Part shown: positions 1-8,484 of the stretch, in pieces
Position numbering within the stretch: position 1 is the first letter of the stretch
Layout: each line of letters starts with the position of its first letter
Assembly (NCBI RefSeq): GCF_021295315.1
Contig: NZ_JAIMJA010000027.1
Coordinates: 1-56,015, forward strand
Origin: Motilimonas cestriensis
GTDB lineage: Bacteria > Pseudomonadota > Gammaproteobacteria > Enterobacterales > CBDFNC01
DNA: 56,015 nt
Reading direction: 5' to 3'
Made by a program: the position numbers and the translations under genes
Notes under the pieces: generated by a model
Told to the model about the DNA's origin: nothing
Databases searched by the model: none
Seen by the model: only the letters and a program-made list of their open reading frames with translations

Positions 1-112
1 GCGGCAATAGCGCTGTGGAACCACCTGAATCCATGCCGAACTCAGAAGTGAAACGCAGCAGCGCCGATGGTAGTGTGGGGTTTCCCCATGTGAGAGTAGG
101 ACACCGCCAAGC
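1..112 (+). rRNA. rrf: 5S ribosomal RNA, 5' end cut by window edge
   Basis: The sequence carries the conserved gammaproteobacterial 5S core: CCACCTGAATCCATGCCGAA, then GAACTCAGAAGTGAAACG, and the 3' arm ending near CACCGCCAAGC. Only a few 5' bases are missing, so the 16S and 23S genes should lie just left of the window. A strong intrinsic terminator follows at 140-170, so this is the last gene of the rRNA operon. Confidence 0.97.
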
Positions 113-139
113 GCCAATTAGGCTCATAGTGAGCAGTAG

Positions 140-170
140 AAAGCCCGATTCGAAAGAGTCGGGCTTTTTT
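140..170 (+). terminator. Intrinsic terminator of the rRNA operon
   Basis: AAGCCCGA (141-148) pairs with TCGGGCTT (159-166) around a short loop and is followed by a T run. Its place about 30 bases after 5S rRNA fits the end of the rRNA transcript. Confidence 0.9.
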
Positions 171-206
171 ACGTTTGAAGAAAAAACTCACATCAAACAA
201 AACAAA

Positions 207-233
207 AAACCACCCGAAAGTGGTTTATTTTTT
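207..233. terminator. Bidirectional intrinsic terminator
   Basis: AAACCAC (207-213) and GTGGTTT (220-226) form a stem with a CCGAAA loop. A and T tracts flank both sides, so it can work in both directions. The stop codon of the minus-strand small gene (225-227) lies inside the stem. Confidence 0.75.
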
Positions 234-440
234 ATCATGCTCAAAATAATAGCTGGTTCTCACCCTCGGGTTAAGGTACTCATGCACCGAGGGCGGTAGG
301 CTTTGTGGTTTAATCACTTTTTCAATGGTCAACTCAGCTTCTTCGAGGTCAATAATCGGCGCTTCTGTTCTTGGTACAGCAGGATCAAACACTAGTACCT
401 TGGGAAACAATAAACGATCCGAGGCAATAGACATTACCAT
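225..440 (-). CDS. Small protein of unknown function
   Basis: A 71-residue frame on the minus strand. I do not recognise the family. It is polar, with an acidic middle (DLEEAELTIEKV) and a Tyr/His/Asp/Lys-rich tail, and has no signal peptide or membrane segment. Two starts are close together (ATG at 440 and ATG at 434); AGG at about 443-445 suits the second better. The stop codon sits in a bidirectional terminator, which supports a real, monocistronic gene. It converges on the rRNA operon. Because it is short and unrecognised, coding status is only moderately sure. Confidence 0.5.
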   Translation of the reverse strand: MVMSIASDRLLFPKVLVFDPAVPRTEAPIIDLEEAELTIEKVIKPQSLPPSVHEYLNPRVRTSYYFEHDKK

Positions 441-615
441 GCCTAAGTGGCTGCTTATATAACTTATTAGACTTTATATGATGAGTGCTGGTATGAAACG
501 ATATGGCCTACAGGCGACTTAACTTTATGTTGGTAGTTCAGTAAGGATGTTGGTGAAATCCGCTGAGTTGAAGGTGAGGCCTGCAATATTTAAACTGCAA
601 GCATCTATTGGATTG

Positions 616-1071
616 TTAGTAGCGCTTTCTCATCATTTTTGCAGAGCGTAAGAATAGAATTAGGCCCAAGGCCATAAAAAAAATACTGATGTACAGTGGA
701 CCGCGATTAAATGCATTTGGCAGTGCTGTATTTGGATCCGATATCAAGTAAACAACTTCAACCTGCTCACCTACTTTAGGTGGTACTAGGTAAGGCAATA
801 AATCCACTTGATATGTTTTACCATTAAGTGCCGTAAACTCAACCTTAGGAATATTGTCCGTAAATTTTTCATTAGTGGCTTCGTCTACAAAGCTCACTTG
901 GTTTACTTCGATAACATTCGCCATAGTGACCTCACCGCTAAAGCTTAAGCGAGCAGTTTTGGCTGCAATAATGCCAGGTACAATGACAAGGAACAGCGAC
1001 ATCAGCATTAGTAACCTAGCCACGTTTGATTCACTGCCATAGCCAGGTATAAAGTTTTTCATATCATCCAT
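616..1071 (-). CDS. DUF3592-like membrane protein
   Basis: A 151-residue protein with one hydrophobic segment near the N-terminus (about residues 17-36) and another near the C-terminus (about 126-142). Between them is a beta-rich soluble domain with the pattern 'VEFTALNGKTYQVDL ... PPKVGEQVEVVYLISDP', typical of DUF3592 proteins, whose function is unknown. It lies 15 bases downstream of a second protein of the same length and layout (1087-1542), so the pair probably forms an operon that arose by duplication and diverged strongly. Location is inferred to be the inner membrane. A GGAAGG lies about 10 bases upstream of the ATG. Confidence 0.75.
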   Translation of the reverse strand: MDDMKNFIPGYGSESNVARLLMLMSLFLVIVPGIIAAKTARLSFSGEVTMANVIEVNQVSFVDEATNEKFTDNIPKVEFTALNGKTYQVDLLPYLVPPKVGEQVEVVYLISDPNTALPNAFNRGPLYISIFFMALGLILFLRSAKMMRKRY

Positions 1072-1086
1072 TTAAATTTAACCTTC

Positions 1087-1542
1087 CTATATTTTACCAA
1101 TAATGAGGGCGATGCCCACTGCAATGAAGATGCCTATCGTCACCATAGGCAAAAAATTCCATTTGGTTAACCCTGTAATCAGTAATGATTGCTGAGGCTT
1201 GTTTGGGTTATAAGCAATCTCTAGCATTTCCTTCTCTGGAAACTTTGCCAGTAACTCATCACTTGCAACCATCAACTTAACGATCAAATCGGCTGCGGTT
1301 ATTTGGCTATTTTCATAGTCTACACGCTCAACGTTGTAACGGTACTTAATCAAATCTCCGCCAAGTCGTGAGCGACCTTCCCAGTAGCCCGCTTTTTTTA
1401 CCGCCAAGCTGTTGTAAGTAATCATTGCCATTCGTTTAGGCCAGTTTCGACTCTTAACAGCAATAAAAATATAATAGCAGACGGGGATCAGCGCTAAACA
1501 ACCTAAAGCAACGAATACCCATCCTAAATATACCTTTTCCAT
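1087..1542 (-). CDS. DUF3592-like membrane protein
   Basis: A 151-residue protein with an N-terminal transmembrane helix (about residues 6-28) and a C-terminal one (about 131-149) flanking a soluble beta domain. That domain has the segments 'GGDLIKYRYNVERVDYENSQI' (split here: GGDLIKYRYNVERVDY then ENSQI) and 'EMLEIAYNPNKPQQSLL', matching the DUF3592 pattern in which the domain ends in a short 'Y.P..P..S.L' motif before the last helix. It is the first gene of the two-gene minus-strand operon. No function is known for the family. Confidence 0.75.
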   Translation of the reverse strand: MEKVYLGWVFVALGCLALIPVCYYIFIAVKSRNWPKRMAMITYNSLAVKKAGYWEGRSRLGGDLIKYRYNVERVDYENSQITAADLIVKLMVASDELLAKFPEKEMLEIAYNPNKPQQSLLITGLTKWNFLPMVTIGIFIAVGIALIIGKI

Positions 1543-1673
1543 CGTTCACCCATTGGTTAAAATTAAGATTATTGTACCCTATGATTGGATGCTTTACAGG
1601 CTGATTACACCGCAATGCGGACGTATGTTACTGGCTAATATAATTTCGCCAATGCTCTGCCCAAGGATGTACT

Positions 1674-2285
1674 ATGAATAAATTGATATTTTGCCTTTTT
1701 TCTTTGTTTAGTGCGCCGTTGTGGGCTTTTTCAATGCAACTTGAGTTAATGACAGATTGGTTTGAAGGAGAATACTCTAATGCCAATCAGGCAACTAAAG
1801 ATTCTACTTTTGAGTCACTGCAATTTCTAGTGAGGCGGTTTTGGCATACCCGAACAGACGGCGTCTGGTTTTATGTTGAGCAAATAAAAAACCAGCGTGG
1901 TGTATTGCCTTATCAGCAACGCATTATGCAATTAATCGATCAGCCCAATGGTTTGATAAGGCTACATACCTATACCACCCCTCAGCCTATCGATTTTACC
2001 GGGGCCTATTATCAGCCTCAGTTACTCGATAAGCTTACCTTGCAGCAATTAACCATGCAGCAGGGTTGCGATATCATTTTCAATTATGAAAAAGAGCTAA
2101 AGCAATTTGTTGGCGGAACCGAAAGTCATAACTGCCATCTCGATTATCGCGGCTCAACTCATGTGAAAATCACTTATACGCTTTATTCAGATCAGTTTTT
2201 TCAACAGGTTGCAGGGTATCAAGATAAAGAAAAGAAAGTGTGGTCAACGACTGCACCGGGTTACCACTTTATAAAGAAAAAATAA
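1674..2285 (+). CDS. CpeT/CpcT-like protein with signal peptide
   Basis: A 203-residue protein with a Sec signal peptide (MNKLIFCLFSLFSAPLWA). The mature part resembles the CpcT/CpeT family (old name DUF1001): 'DWFEGEYSNANQA' early on, 'DGVWFYVEQ' followed by 'LPYQQRIMQL', then 'GCDIIFNYE' and 'GGTESHNCHLDYRGSTHVKI'. In cyanobacteria this family attaches bilin chromophores to phycobiliproteins, but this organism shows no sign of phycobilisomes and the protein is exported, so the role here is unknown. It stands alone on the + strand, divergent from the DUF3592 pair, and a globin gene follows. The family call rests on motif memory. Confidence 0.7.
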   Translation: MNKLIFCLFSLFSAPLWAFSMQLELMTDWFEGEYSNANQATKDSTFESLQFLVRRFWHTRTDGVWFYVEQIKNQRGVLPYQQRIMQLIDQPNGLIRLHTYTTPQPIDFTGAYYQPQLLDKLTLQQLTMQQGCDIIFNYEKELKQFVGGTESHNCHLDYRGSTHVKITYTLYSDQFFQQVAGYQDKEKKVWSTTAPGYHFIKKK

Positions 2286-2380
2286 CCCGATAGCATGCCT
2301 CACTTAACATATTATGTAAGCTTAGTTTGGTGATATGTGATGAGTTCTTTATCTTAGTTAGTCATAATATAAAGGAACTT

Positions 2381-2797
2381 ATGATGAAGAATTTTGACCA
2401 AATATTCAACGACAGTTATGAGCGGATCATTTACCGTGGTGATCAAGGTGATGCTTTCTTCAGCCTTTTTTATGAATTATTTATTGCTTCATCTCCGGCT
2501 GTGGCAGAAATGTTTCGTGAGATAGATTTATCGAAGCAGAAATTAATGTTGCAGCGCTCTTTGTATTTGGCAATGGACTTTGCGAGTACACGCATCGAGA
2601 CAGAAGCAATCAAAAAGTATGCTGATGTTCATGGGCCGTCGCAGTTGGACGTGCCTGCTAATATGTATGTATTGTGGCTAGAAGCTTTGATAAAAGCAGT
2701 TAAAAGCCATGATCCAAGATTTAATGCGGACATAGAGCTGGCATGGAAATTAGTTTTAAGCCCTTTGATTTTATACATGAGCGCCCACTCAAGTTAA
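2381..2797 (+). CDS. Globin-family protein
   Basis: About 138 residues. The start is set at the ATGATG at 2381 because AAAGGA (2371-2376) precedes it at proper distance; a longer upstream frame has no ribosome site. The helix pattern looks like a single-domain bacterial globin: 'FYELFIASSPAVAEMFREIDLSKQKLMLQRSL' (read as two pieces, helices A-E), then the histidine-containing 'HGPSQLDVPANMYVLWLEAL' (F-G region, with His as the likely heme-proximal ligand) and 'ELAWKLVLSPLILYM'. Such globins bind O2 or NO in the cytosol. It sits upstream of a periplasmic protein gene with a 32-base gap. Heme binding is inferred. Confidence 0.7.
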   Translation: MMKNFDQIFNDSYERIIYRGDQGDAFFSLFYELFIASSPAVAEMFREIDLSKQKLMLQRSLYLAMDFASTRIETEAIKKYADVHGPSQLDVPANMYVLWLEALIKAVKSHDPRFNADIELAWKLVLSPLILYMSAHSS

Positions 2798-2829
2798 CTA
2801 ATCAAAAAATCCGCCAAGGAATAGGATTA

Positions 2830-3351
2830 ATGTATAAGTTTTTATTAGTTTTTTTCTCAATGATTAGCCCTGTCTTAGCAATGCCAGTGCCTGCTGACAT
2901 TGCTCATCAAGTTAGCCAGCGGGCAAATATTCTTTCATCTGCTACCTTATCAGAGGATTATGAGCAAGTTATCGCCCTTAGCTATCCTGCTATGGTCAAT
3001 AAAATAGGTGGGCCAAGCATGGCTGCAAAAATTGCCTATGAAGCCGTTCGCCTACTCAATGAGGAAGGAGTCGTCATTTCAGATTTAACCATCGGAAAGC
3101 CGCTAGAATATTTTGCTGCAAAAGATAAGGAATTGATTGTATTAAGCACTCACCTTGAATTAAAAAGTGAGCAAGGAAAGGTTAATACAGATAGCTATTT
3201 ATTTGCTATTCGAGAAGATAATAGTGATTGGATGTTTATTGACAGTAACGCACTCAAAGATGTTGCTGAACTAAAAGTCTATTTTCCAGAATTACCGGAA
3301 GATTATAGCTTGCCACAAAAGGCTGTTAAATTTACTCCAGCTTCAAAATGA
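2830..3351 (+). CDS. Periplasmic protein of unknown function
   Basis: A 173-residue protein starting at the ATG at 2830, preceded by AAGGAATAGGA. A Sec signal peptide (MYKFLLVFFSMISPVLA) is followed by a mature domain of mixed helix and strand ('SEDYEQVIALSYPAMVNKIG', then 'LKSEQGKVNTDSYLFAIRE', 'WMFIDSNAL'). The layout, an N-terminal helix pair then a curved sheet ending in 'WMFID', is reminiscent of NTF2-like folds, but this is a guess. It overlaps the next gene by four bases (ATGA), so the two are translationally coupled and likely work together. Confidence 0.7.
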   Translation: MYKFLLVFFSMISPVLAMPVPADIAHQVSQRANILSSATLSEDYEQVIALSYPAMVNKIGGPSMAAKIAYEAVRLLNEEGVVISDLTIGKPLEYFAAKDKELIVLSTHLELKSEQGKVNTDSYLFAIREDNSDWMFIDSNALKDVAELKVYFPELPEDYSLPQKAVKFTPASK

Positions 3352-4877
3352 AAAAATACCTTTATTACTGGTGCGCATTTATTCTGGTTGTCGGTTTAGT
3401 GCTCGCTTGTTTAGACGTTGAGGGGCTCGCTTCGCAGCGATTAAATCGTGCATTGGAACACATAAAGCTTGCCGAGCAAGTAGAGCAAACCGCAAAAAAA
3501 AAGTACCACTACGAGCAAGCCCTCAGCGATATTTCAAAATTGAAACGTCAGTTCCCAGAGTCACAGGTGTACGCAGGTTTAATGCAAAACACCAGGCTAG
3601 ATGTGAGCTTGCTGCAAGCTAAATATAATCAGCTAGTGCCTAAAACTCAGAATCCGTTACAGCCTGATTATTTATCAGAAGCGCTTAAGCTGATCCAACA
3701 GCAAGCTGAATATGAGCGCTTAGAATATTTACTCAAGCTGGCACCCGTGATGCGAGAGCAAGGCAGTGAGCGGCAAAAAATGGCTTTTTATTCGACGCTA
3801 AAGCAGCTGATGGAAACCGAATCTAATACGACATCTTTATGCCAAGCTTATGAAGTTTTAGCTTGGCAGTCGTTAGTGGAAGATAACCATCGCTGGTTGG
3901 AGCGGATCAGCCTATTACTCAGTGGCAATACTAACAAGAAAATGCAGCAGAACTGTATGGCTGCCTATTTTAACATTGCCAGTAGTACCAGTTATATCCC
4001 TGACTTACTCGGGTTATCTGACCTCTGGCAACTTAAGCAAGACACGCTTTATTTTAATTACAGTGCCGCTTTGGTGCGCCATGGCTTCTTTAATCTAGCA
4101 GAGATCCAGCAGCAAAAAATCAGCGAGCCGATTGTACAAGCTCAAGCTGAGTTATTTCAACTCAAAACGCAGTGGCCGAATTTAACTCAGAGGCAATGGC
4201 AAGAGCAGGCGTTACTTGATGCTTCAGTTAACATTGCTAACATCGCAGAAACTGAGCAGAAAGAGCTACAAATTATGCGCTTAGCTGAATTTTTATTCCA
4301 GCAACAAGCGCTCGGATATGCCAGTAATTTAAGGCAGCAAATCAATCAGCCGTTGAATAAGGTTTGGTATCGGGCTTTAGCTTTAAATGCAACAGATATA
4401 GAAACATACCAAAACCACAACCTAGACCAGGTAGACGCAGTAGTGGCCGCTTATCAGCAAGCTGAGCGGACATTAGAGCTGCAGCTAGGGTTTCATGAAT
4501 TGATGGATATTTGGCTTAAAGAGCAAATATCCATCAGTGAAAAGGGCACATTTCATGCCATTGGTGAATTATTGTTCCGGCATTATTTAGCGCAGCCAAA
4601 CCGTCGTTTAGAGATAATTGATATCCTAGATAGTTTGACAGAATATCATTCTATTGCGCACGTGAAAGGGCTAATTTTGTTGTTGCAACAGGCCGCTGAT
4701 GCGTCAGGCGTTATGGTCGGCTTAAGTGAGGAAGAAAACTTACATGTGCTTGAATTAATTATTCAACAACAAGATCCTGAGCTATTGCAACGCTGGCTAG
4801 AACAGCCTTTTCCCCCTGCTAAACAAATCGCCAATCTGAGTTGGTTGGCGAGTTGGCAGGCAAAAGTTAAGGGCTGA
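3348..4877 (+). CDS. Membrane-anchored helical repeat-like protein, unknown
   Basis: A 509-residue protein with one N-terminal transmembrane helix (about residues 4-22) and then an almost wholly alpha-helical, glutamine- and leucine-rich body that looks like TPR or HEAT-type helical repeats without a clear consensus. Topology suggests an inner-membrane anchor with the body in the periplasm. It overlaps the preceding periplasmic protein gene by ATGA. Its 3' end overlaps the convergent rarD gene by 11 bases, so the two stop regions are interleaved. I do not recognise the family. Confidence 0.65.
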   Translation: MKKYLYYWCAFILVVGLVLACLDVEGLASQRLNRALEHIKLAEQVEQTAKKKYHYEQALSDISKLKRQFPESQVYAGLMQNTRLDVSLLQAKYNQLVPKTQNPLQPDYLSEALKLIQQQAEYERLEYLLKLAPVMREQGSERQKMAFYSTLKQLMETESNTTSLCQAYEVLAWQSLVEDNHRWLERISLLLSGNTNKKMQQNCMAAYFNIASSTSYIPDLLGLSDLWQLKQDTLYFNYSAALVRHGFFNLAEIQQQKISEPIVQAQAELFQLKTQWPNLTQRQWQEQALLDASVNIANIAETEQKELQIMRLAEFLFQQQALGYASNLRQQINQPLNKVWYRALALNATDIETYQNHNLDQVDAVVAAYQQAERTLELQLGFHELMDIWLKEQISISEKGTFHAIGELLFRHYLAQPNRRLEIIDILDSLTEYHSIAHVKGLILLLQQAADASGVMVGLSEEENLHVLELIIQQQDPELLQRWLEQPFPPAKQIANLSWLASWQAKVKG

Positions 4878-5784
4878 GTTTTGCTCTTTTACTTTGCTTA
4901 TGCTGATGTAAGCCATCAAAACTAAAAATAATGAGCGCAGCCCAAATGAAGGCAAAGGTCATTAACGTGTCTAGGTTAAAGTGCTCATCGTAAACAAAGA
5001 CGGCGAGAATAAACATCAATGAAGGGCCGATGTATTGAAAGAAACCCAACGTTGAAAGTTTAAGTCGCTTGGCTGCCCCGGCAAAAAACAGTAGTGGTAT
5101 GGTGGTGATTGCTCCTGCAGCAAGCAGCAGAATATTTAAATTTAGCCCATTTTGGCTTAAATTTGAACTGCTTGAATTGGCGAATAAGAATAAATAAATC
5201 AAAGCAACAGGCAGCAAAACTAAGGTTTCAAGTAACAGGCCAGTGATCGCATCTATTTGCAGTTGTTTTCTAATTAAACCATAACTGCCAAAGCTAAACG
5301 CCAACACCAAAGCGATCCAAGGCAGTGAGCCAAAACTGATCAATTGTACCAATACCCCAGTAATAGCTAGGGCGACAGCTATATACTGATTTCTTCTTAG
5401 CCTTTCATGTAAGAAAATCATCCCAATTAACACATTAACTAAGGGATTAATGAAATATCCCAAACTGGCTTCAAGCATGCGGTCATGATTAACTGACCAA
5501 ATAAATACAAACCAGTTAACGCCGATCAAAATCGAGCTCAGGGTTAAATAGAGCAAGGTTTTAGGCGTGCGCAGGGCAGTAATAAGGCGGCGCGTATAAC
5601 CAAACGATATCACTACTATAAATAACAATAGGCAAGACCAAATAACGCGATGGCTCAATACTTCGTAAGCTGGAACAGGAGCAAGGGACTTAAAATAAAT
5701 AGGCGCTATCCCCCAAAAGATGTAGGCAAATAGGGCAAAAAATACCCCTTTACGGGTTTCAGCAAGTGTTTCGTCGGTATGCAT
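4867..5784 (-). CDS. rarD: EamA-family permease RarD
   Basis: A 305-residue inner-membrane protein with about ten hydrophobic helices. The start 'RKGVFFALFAYIFWGIAPIY' and the later 'YFINPLVNVLIGMIFLHERL' and 'FFQYIGPSLMFILAVFVYDE' are characteristic of RarD, the DMT-superfamily protein named for chloramphenicol sensitivity in Pseudomonas. The natural substrate is unknown. It has the usual length for the family (about 295-305). It converges on the helical-protein gene with an 11-base overlap and lies downstream of the RNA methyltransferase gene on the same strand. Confidence 0.9.
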   Translation of the reverse strand: MHTDETLAETRKGVFFALFAYIFWGIAPIYFKSLAPVPAYEVLSHRVIWSCLLLFIVVISFGYTRRLITALRTPKTLLYLTLSSILIGVNWFVFIWSVNHDRMLEASLGYFINPLVNVLIGMIFLHERLRRNQYIAVALAITGVLVQLISFGSLPWIALVLAFSFGSYGLIRKQLQIDAITGLLLETLVLLPVALIYLFLFANSSSSNLSQNGLNLNILLLAAGAITTIPLLFFAGAAKRLKLSTLGFFQYIGPSLMFILAVFVYDEHFNLDTLMTFAFIWAALIIFSFDGLHQHKQSKRAKLSP

Positions 5785-5829
5785 GAGTAAAAACCAGAAT
5801 GAACGGCTGTCTAGTTTATCAAGGGTGGT

Positions 5830-5857
5830 AGGCTTAAGCTATTTTTTGCTCAAGCCT
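5830..5857 (-). terminator. Inverted repeat downstream of the RNA methyltransferase gene
   Basis: AGGCTTAAGC (5830-5839) pairs with GCTCAAGCCT (5848-5857) with one mismatch around an A/T-only loop. No T run follows on the minus strand, so it may be a processing hairpin rather than a true terminator. Confidence 0.35.
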
Positions 5858-5877
5858 TAGCCGCAATAGCTATCGTG

Positions 5878-7086
5878 CTATGCGTCGATACGCACGATTT
5901 TAGCCCAATAAAACCCATCAAACCCGGTTTCAGACGGGCTAATTGTCTGATCTTCGAGTAATAAGAAATTGGAATTATTAGCTAAGAACTGACGCACTTG
6001 GTCACCATTTTCTTGCGGCAAAATAGAGCAAGTAGCGTAAATCATAATCCCGCTCACTTTGAGTAACTGGCTGTAGCGCTGTAAAATATCTGCCTGTAAT
6101 TGAGTCAATGCGTCTAAACGCTCAGCAGTATCATGCCATTTGGCCATGGGTTTACGTTTTAACACGCCGAGCCCCGAGCAAGGAACATCAAGTAACAATC
6201 GATCCGCGCTGAGCTTACGGCGTTTAATGGTTTTGCTACTTTCAATTAAGCGGGTCTCAATATTAAATGCGCCTGCGCGCTTGGCTCGTAGTTGTAATTT
6301 GTCTAGTTTCCATTGCTCTATATCCATGGCGACCAAGCGGCCTTTACCGCGCATCATGGCTGCTAGTTGCAGGGTTTTACCACCAGTACCGGCACAAGTA
6401 TCAAATACTGTCATGCCGGGCTTTACATCAAGTGCTTGTACTACACATTGAGAGCCGGCATCTTGTTGTTCAAACCAACCTTGCTGATAAGCGTTGCTGC
6501 TAAACAGTGATGCTTGATCATTGATTTGTATTGCTGTAGCAACGTTTGTGACGGGCTCAGCATTAATGCCTTGCTTAATTAAATCGCCCAATAAATCTTC
6601 ACGCGTCGTTTTTAGTTCGTTAACCCGAATATAGCGTCGTGCTCGTTCGGCAAGTGCAGCACGCTCTTTTGGCCATTGCTCACCTAATTGGCTAGCGCCT
6701 AACTCATCTAACCAAGTTGGACAGCCTTGCCATAATAGTGGCGTTGCTTTGGCTTGGAGTAGTCTGTCGTTAAATTCGAGGGGGGATAAAACCGCGCGCT
6801 TATGCAGTAACGGCTGTTCATAGCCTTGCAGTAAGTGCCACGCTGCAATCAGCTTTGCTCCGTTTTCATGGGCTTGCTCAAGTGGTACATCAGCAAGAAA
6901 ACAAAATAGATTAAGCCTGCGTAAAATATCGCCGGTCGATGTCGTCACTTGCGCTTTCTGCATCGCGCTAAGAGATTGCCCTGCAAAAAACTTAGCGTAG
7001 GCGCGATCTGTAGCCATGCGCTGACTCAGCACTAACTCAACCACAGACACCACTAATTCAGCTTGAAACACAGTTAATACGGACAT
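5878..7086 (-). CDS. RsmB/NOP-family RNA (cytosine-5) methyltransferase
   Basis: About 402 residues. An upstream extension is open, but the start is set at 7086 because AGAAGG precedes it at normal spacing and the upstream part would run deep into the divergent L,D-transpeptidase gene. Motifs of m5C RNA methyltransferases are present: 'VFDTCAGTGGKTLQLAA' (SAM binding), 'LLLDVPCSGLGVLKRKP' (motif IV, with the Cys needed for product release) and 'YATCSILPQEN' (motif VI, catalytic Cys). The N-terminal half is helical, as in RsmB. The substrate, rRNA or tRNA, cannot be read from sequence. It is not the canonical rsmB of the fmt operon by context. Confidence 0.85.
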   Translation of the reverse strand: MSVLTVFQAELVVSVVELVLSQRMATDRAYAKFFAGQSLSAMQKAQVTTSTGDILRRLNLFCFLADVPLEQAHENGAKLIAAWHLLQGYEQPLLHKRAVLSPLEFNDRLLQAKATPLLWQGCPTWLDELGASQLGEQWPKERAALAERARRYIRVNELKTTREDLLGDLIKQGINAEPVTNVATAIQINDQASLFSSNAYQQGWFEQQDAGSQCVVQALDVKPGMTVFDTCAGTGGKTLQLAAMMRGKGRLVAMDIEQWKLDKLQLRAKRAGAFNIETRLIESSKTIKRRKLSADRLLLDVPCSGLGVLKRKPMAKWHDTAERLDALTQLQADILQRYSQLLKVSGIMIYATCSILPQENGDQVRQFLANNSNFLLLEDQTISPSETGFDGFYWAKIVRIDA

Positions 7087-7246
7087 AAACAACCTTCTAC
7101 TCAATTTAAGCAGGGGATGATAGAAGGAGTGTGTTATAGGTGCAAGTGACTTCGATAAATGGCCTGTCATCCAGCGGATAAAAGCATCGAGATCAAGCGC
7201 GGGTATCGCTATAATGAAACTCTGTTTTTCTATTGCTCGGTGTGTC

Positions 7247-8185
7247 ATGAAATTACTGTTAAGTCTTTTGTTTTTGTTGTTTATCACTCCAGCCTCATGG
7301 GCAAATATTTATTCTCTACCCGATGATGGTGGACGTTTGATCGGACAGCTTCAGACACACACGGTGGCGAAAGGTGAAAACTTACACGAAATTGGTTTGC
7401 TTTATGGGGTAGGGTTACTGGAGCTAATGGATGCTAACCCAGCTGCGGATCCCTTTGTGCCAACACCGGGTATGCGATTAGTAATCCCTACGTTAATGTT
7501 ACTGCCTGAAGTCGAGTACCAAGGCATCGTGATTAATTTACCTGAATTACGGTTATATTTTTTCCACCCTAATGGTAAAGAGGTGACCGTATTCCCAATT
7601 GGTATTGGCCGTGTTGGCCGTGAAACGCCGGTGATGATGACGAAGGTAAGTAGCAAACGCGCTAACCCAACGTGGACGCCAACCGCGACCACGCGGGCAG
7701 AGTATGCCGCCAAAGGGGAGCCTTTACCGGTTGTCGTTCCTGCTGGGCCTGAAAACCCACTCGGTGAGTATGCGATGCGTCTTGCTTATGGCCATGGGGA
7801 GTATTTGATCCACGGTACTAACAAAGATTTTGGTATAGGTATGCGCGTAAGTGCCGGTTGTATCCGTCTTGAACCTGCCAATATTGAATGGTTGTTTCAT
7901 CAAGTGGAGCGAGGAGAGCAAGTTCGAATTATCAATGAGCCGATCAAGCAGTCTGTAGAGCCCAATGGTGATGTGTTAATAGAAGTTCATTCACCTTTAT
8001 CTAAGTATGAAGGACAGCCGTCACCAAAATTGACTATGACCGATAGCGTGATGAATTTTGTTGCAGAGCACAATGGCGATCAAGCAGCTTTAGAAAGTAT
8101 TTTTAAGACCATGAATGGTTTGCCGAATCTAGTGGGTCGCGCATGGGAAGAGCAAGCGACTGAAGAAATGGACTTTGAATTGTAA
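7247..8185 (+). CDS. L,D-transpeptidase with LysM domain (ErfK/YbiS/YcfS type)
   Basis: A 312-residue periplasmic enzyme with a signal peptide (MKLLLSLLFLLFITPASWA). A LysM-like peptidoglycan-binding segment follows ('HTVAKGENLHEIGLLYGV', ending 'PGMRLVIPT'), then a YkuD catalytic domain with 'HGTNKDFGIGMRVSAGCIRL', which holds the catalytic His and the SxGCxR cysteine. Enzymes of this type attach Braun's lipoprotein to peptidoglycan or form 3-3 crosslinks. The Lpp gene lies just downstream on the opposite strand, supporting the Lpp-anchoring role. The ATG at 7247 is chosen because it gives a clean signal peptide; an in-frame ATG at 7214 is possible. Neither has a strong ribosome site. Confidence 0.88.
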   Translation: MKLLLSLLFLLFITPASWANIYSLPDDGGRLIGQLQTHTVAKGENLHEIGLLYGVGLLELMDANPAADPFVPTPGMRLVIPTLMLLPEVEYQGIVINLPELRLYFFHPNGKEVTVFPIGIGRVGRETPVMMTKVSSKRANPTWTPTATTRAEYAAKGEPLPVVVPAGPENPLGEYAMRLAYGHGEYLIHGTNKDFGIGMRVSAGCIRLEPANIEWLFHQVERGEQVRIINEPIKQSVEPNGDVLIEVHSPLSKYEGQPSPKLTMTDSVMNFVAEHNGDQAALESIFKTMNGLPNLVGRAWEEQATEEMDFEL

Positions 8186-8212
8186 TCGATTTAGTCATCA
8201 TTGATTATATCT

Positions 8213-8238
8213 AACGGTCTACCTTAGTAGGCCGTTTT
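8213..8238 (+). terminator. Terminator after the L,D-transpeptidase gene
   Basis: AACGGTCTAC (8213-8222) pairs with GTAGGCCGTT (8227-8236), including one G-T wobble, around a CTTA loop. A short TTTT tail overlaps its end. Confidence 0.65.
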
Positions 8239-8443
8239 GCTAACTAAAGCCATGTTCGCTCGAAGGGTAGCAAAAAGTTTCTCTCGAGTGTTTAACACTG
8301 ACTATAAGTTTGCTATTACGTTGTAGTTGCTGATTTTTTTGAAATATTGAGATTTGCTAAAGAAATTGGACTATCGAATTGGTTAAGAAGTTTAGCAGAT
8401 GAAAAAGTCGAATTAATAAAGAGGTACCCAAGGAAAGGAATAT

Positions 8444-8469
8444 CAGCTAGCACCTGATGATGCTAGCTG
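8444..8469 (-). terminator. Perfect inverted repeat downstream of lpp
   Basis: CAGCTAGCA (8444-8452) and TGCTAGCTG (8461-8469) form a 9-bp stem with an 8-base loop, 16 bases after the lpp stop codon. The minus-strand tail is not strongly T-rich, so this is either a weak terminator or a 3'-end stabilising hairpin of a highly expressed mRNA. Confidence 0.5.
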
Positions 8470-8484
8470 TAAACAACGCTATTA

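Noticed and set aside
1-300. tRNA genes following 5S rRNA
   Set aside because: No cloverleaf or T-arm GGTTCRA box was found between the 5S gene and the terminator.
7087-7287. N-terminal extension of the RsmB-type methyltransferase
   Set aside because: The extension would overlap the start of the divergent L,D-transpeptidase gene, lacks a ribosome site, and is not needed for the family domain.
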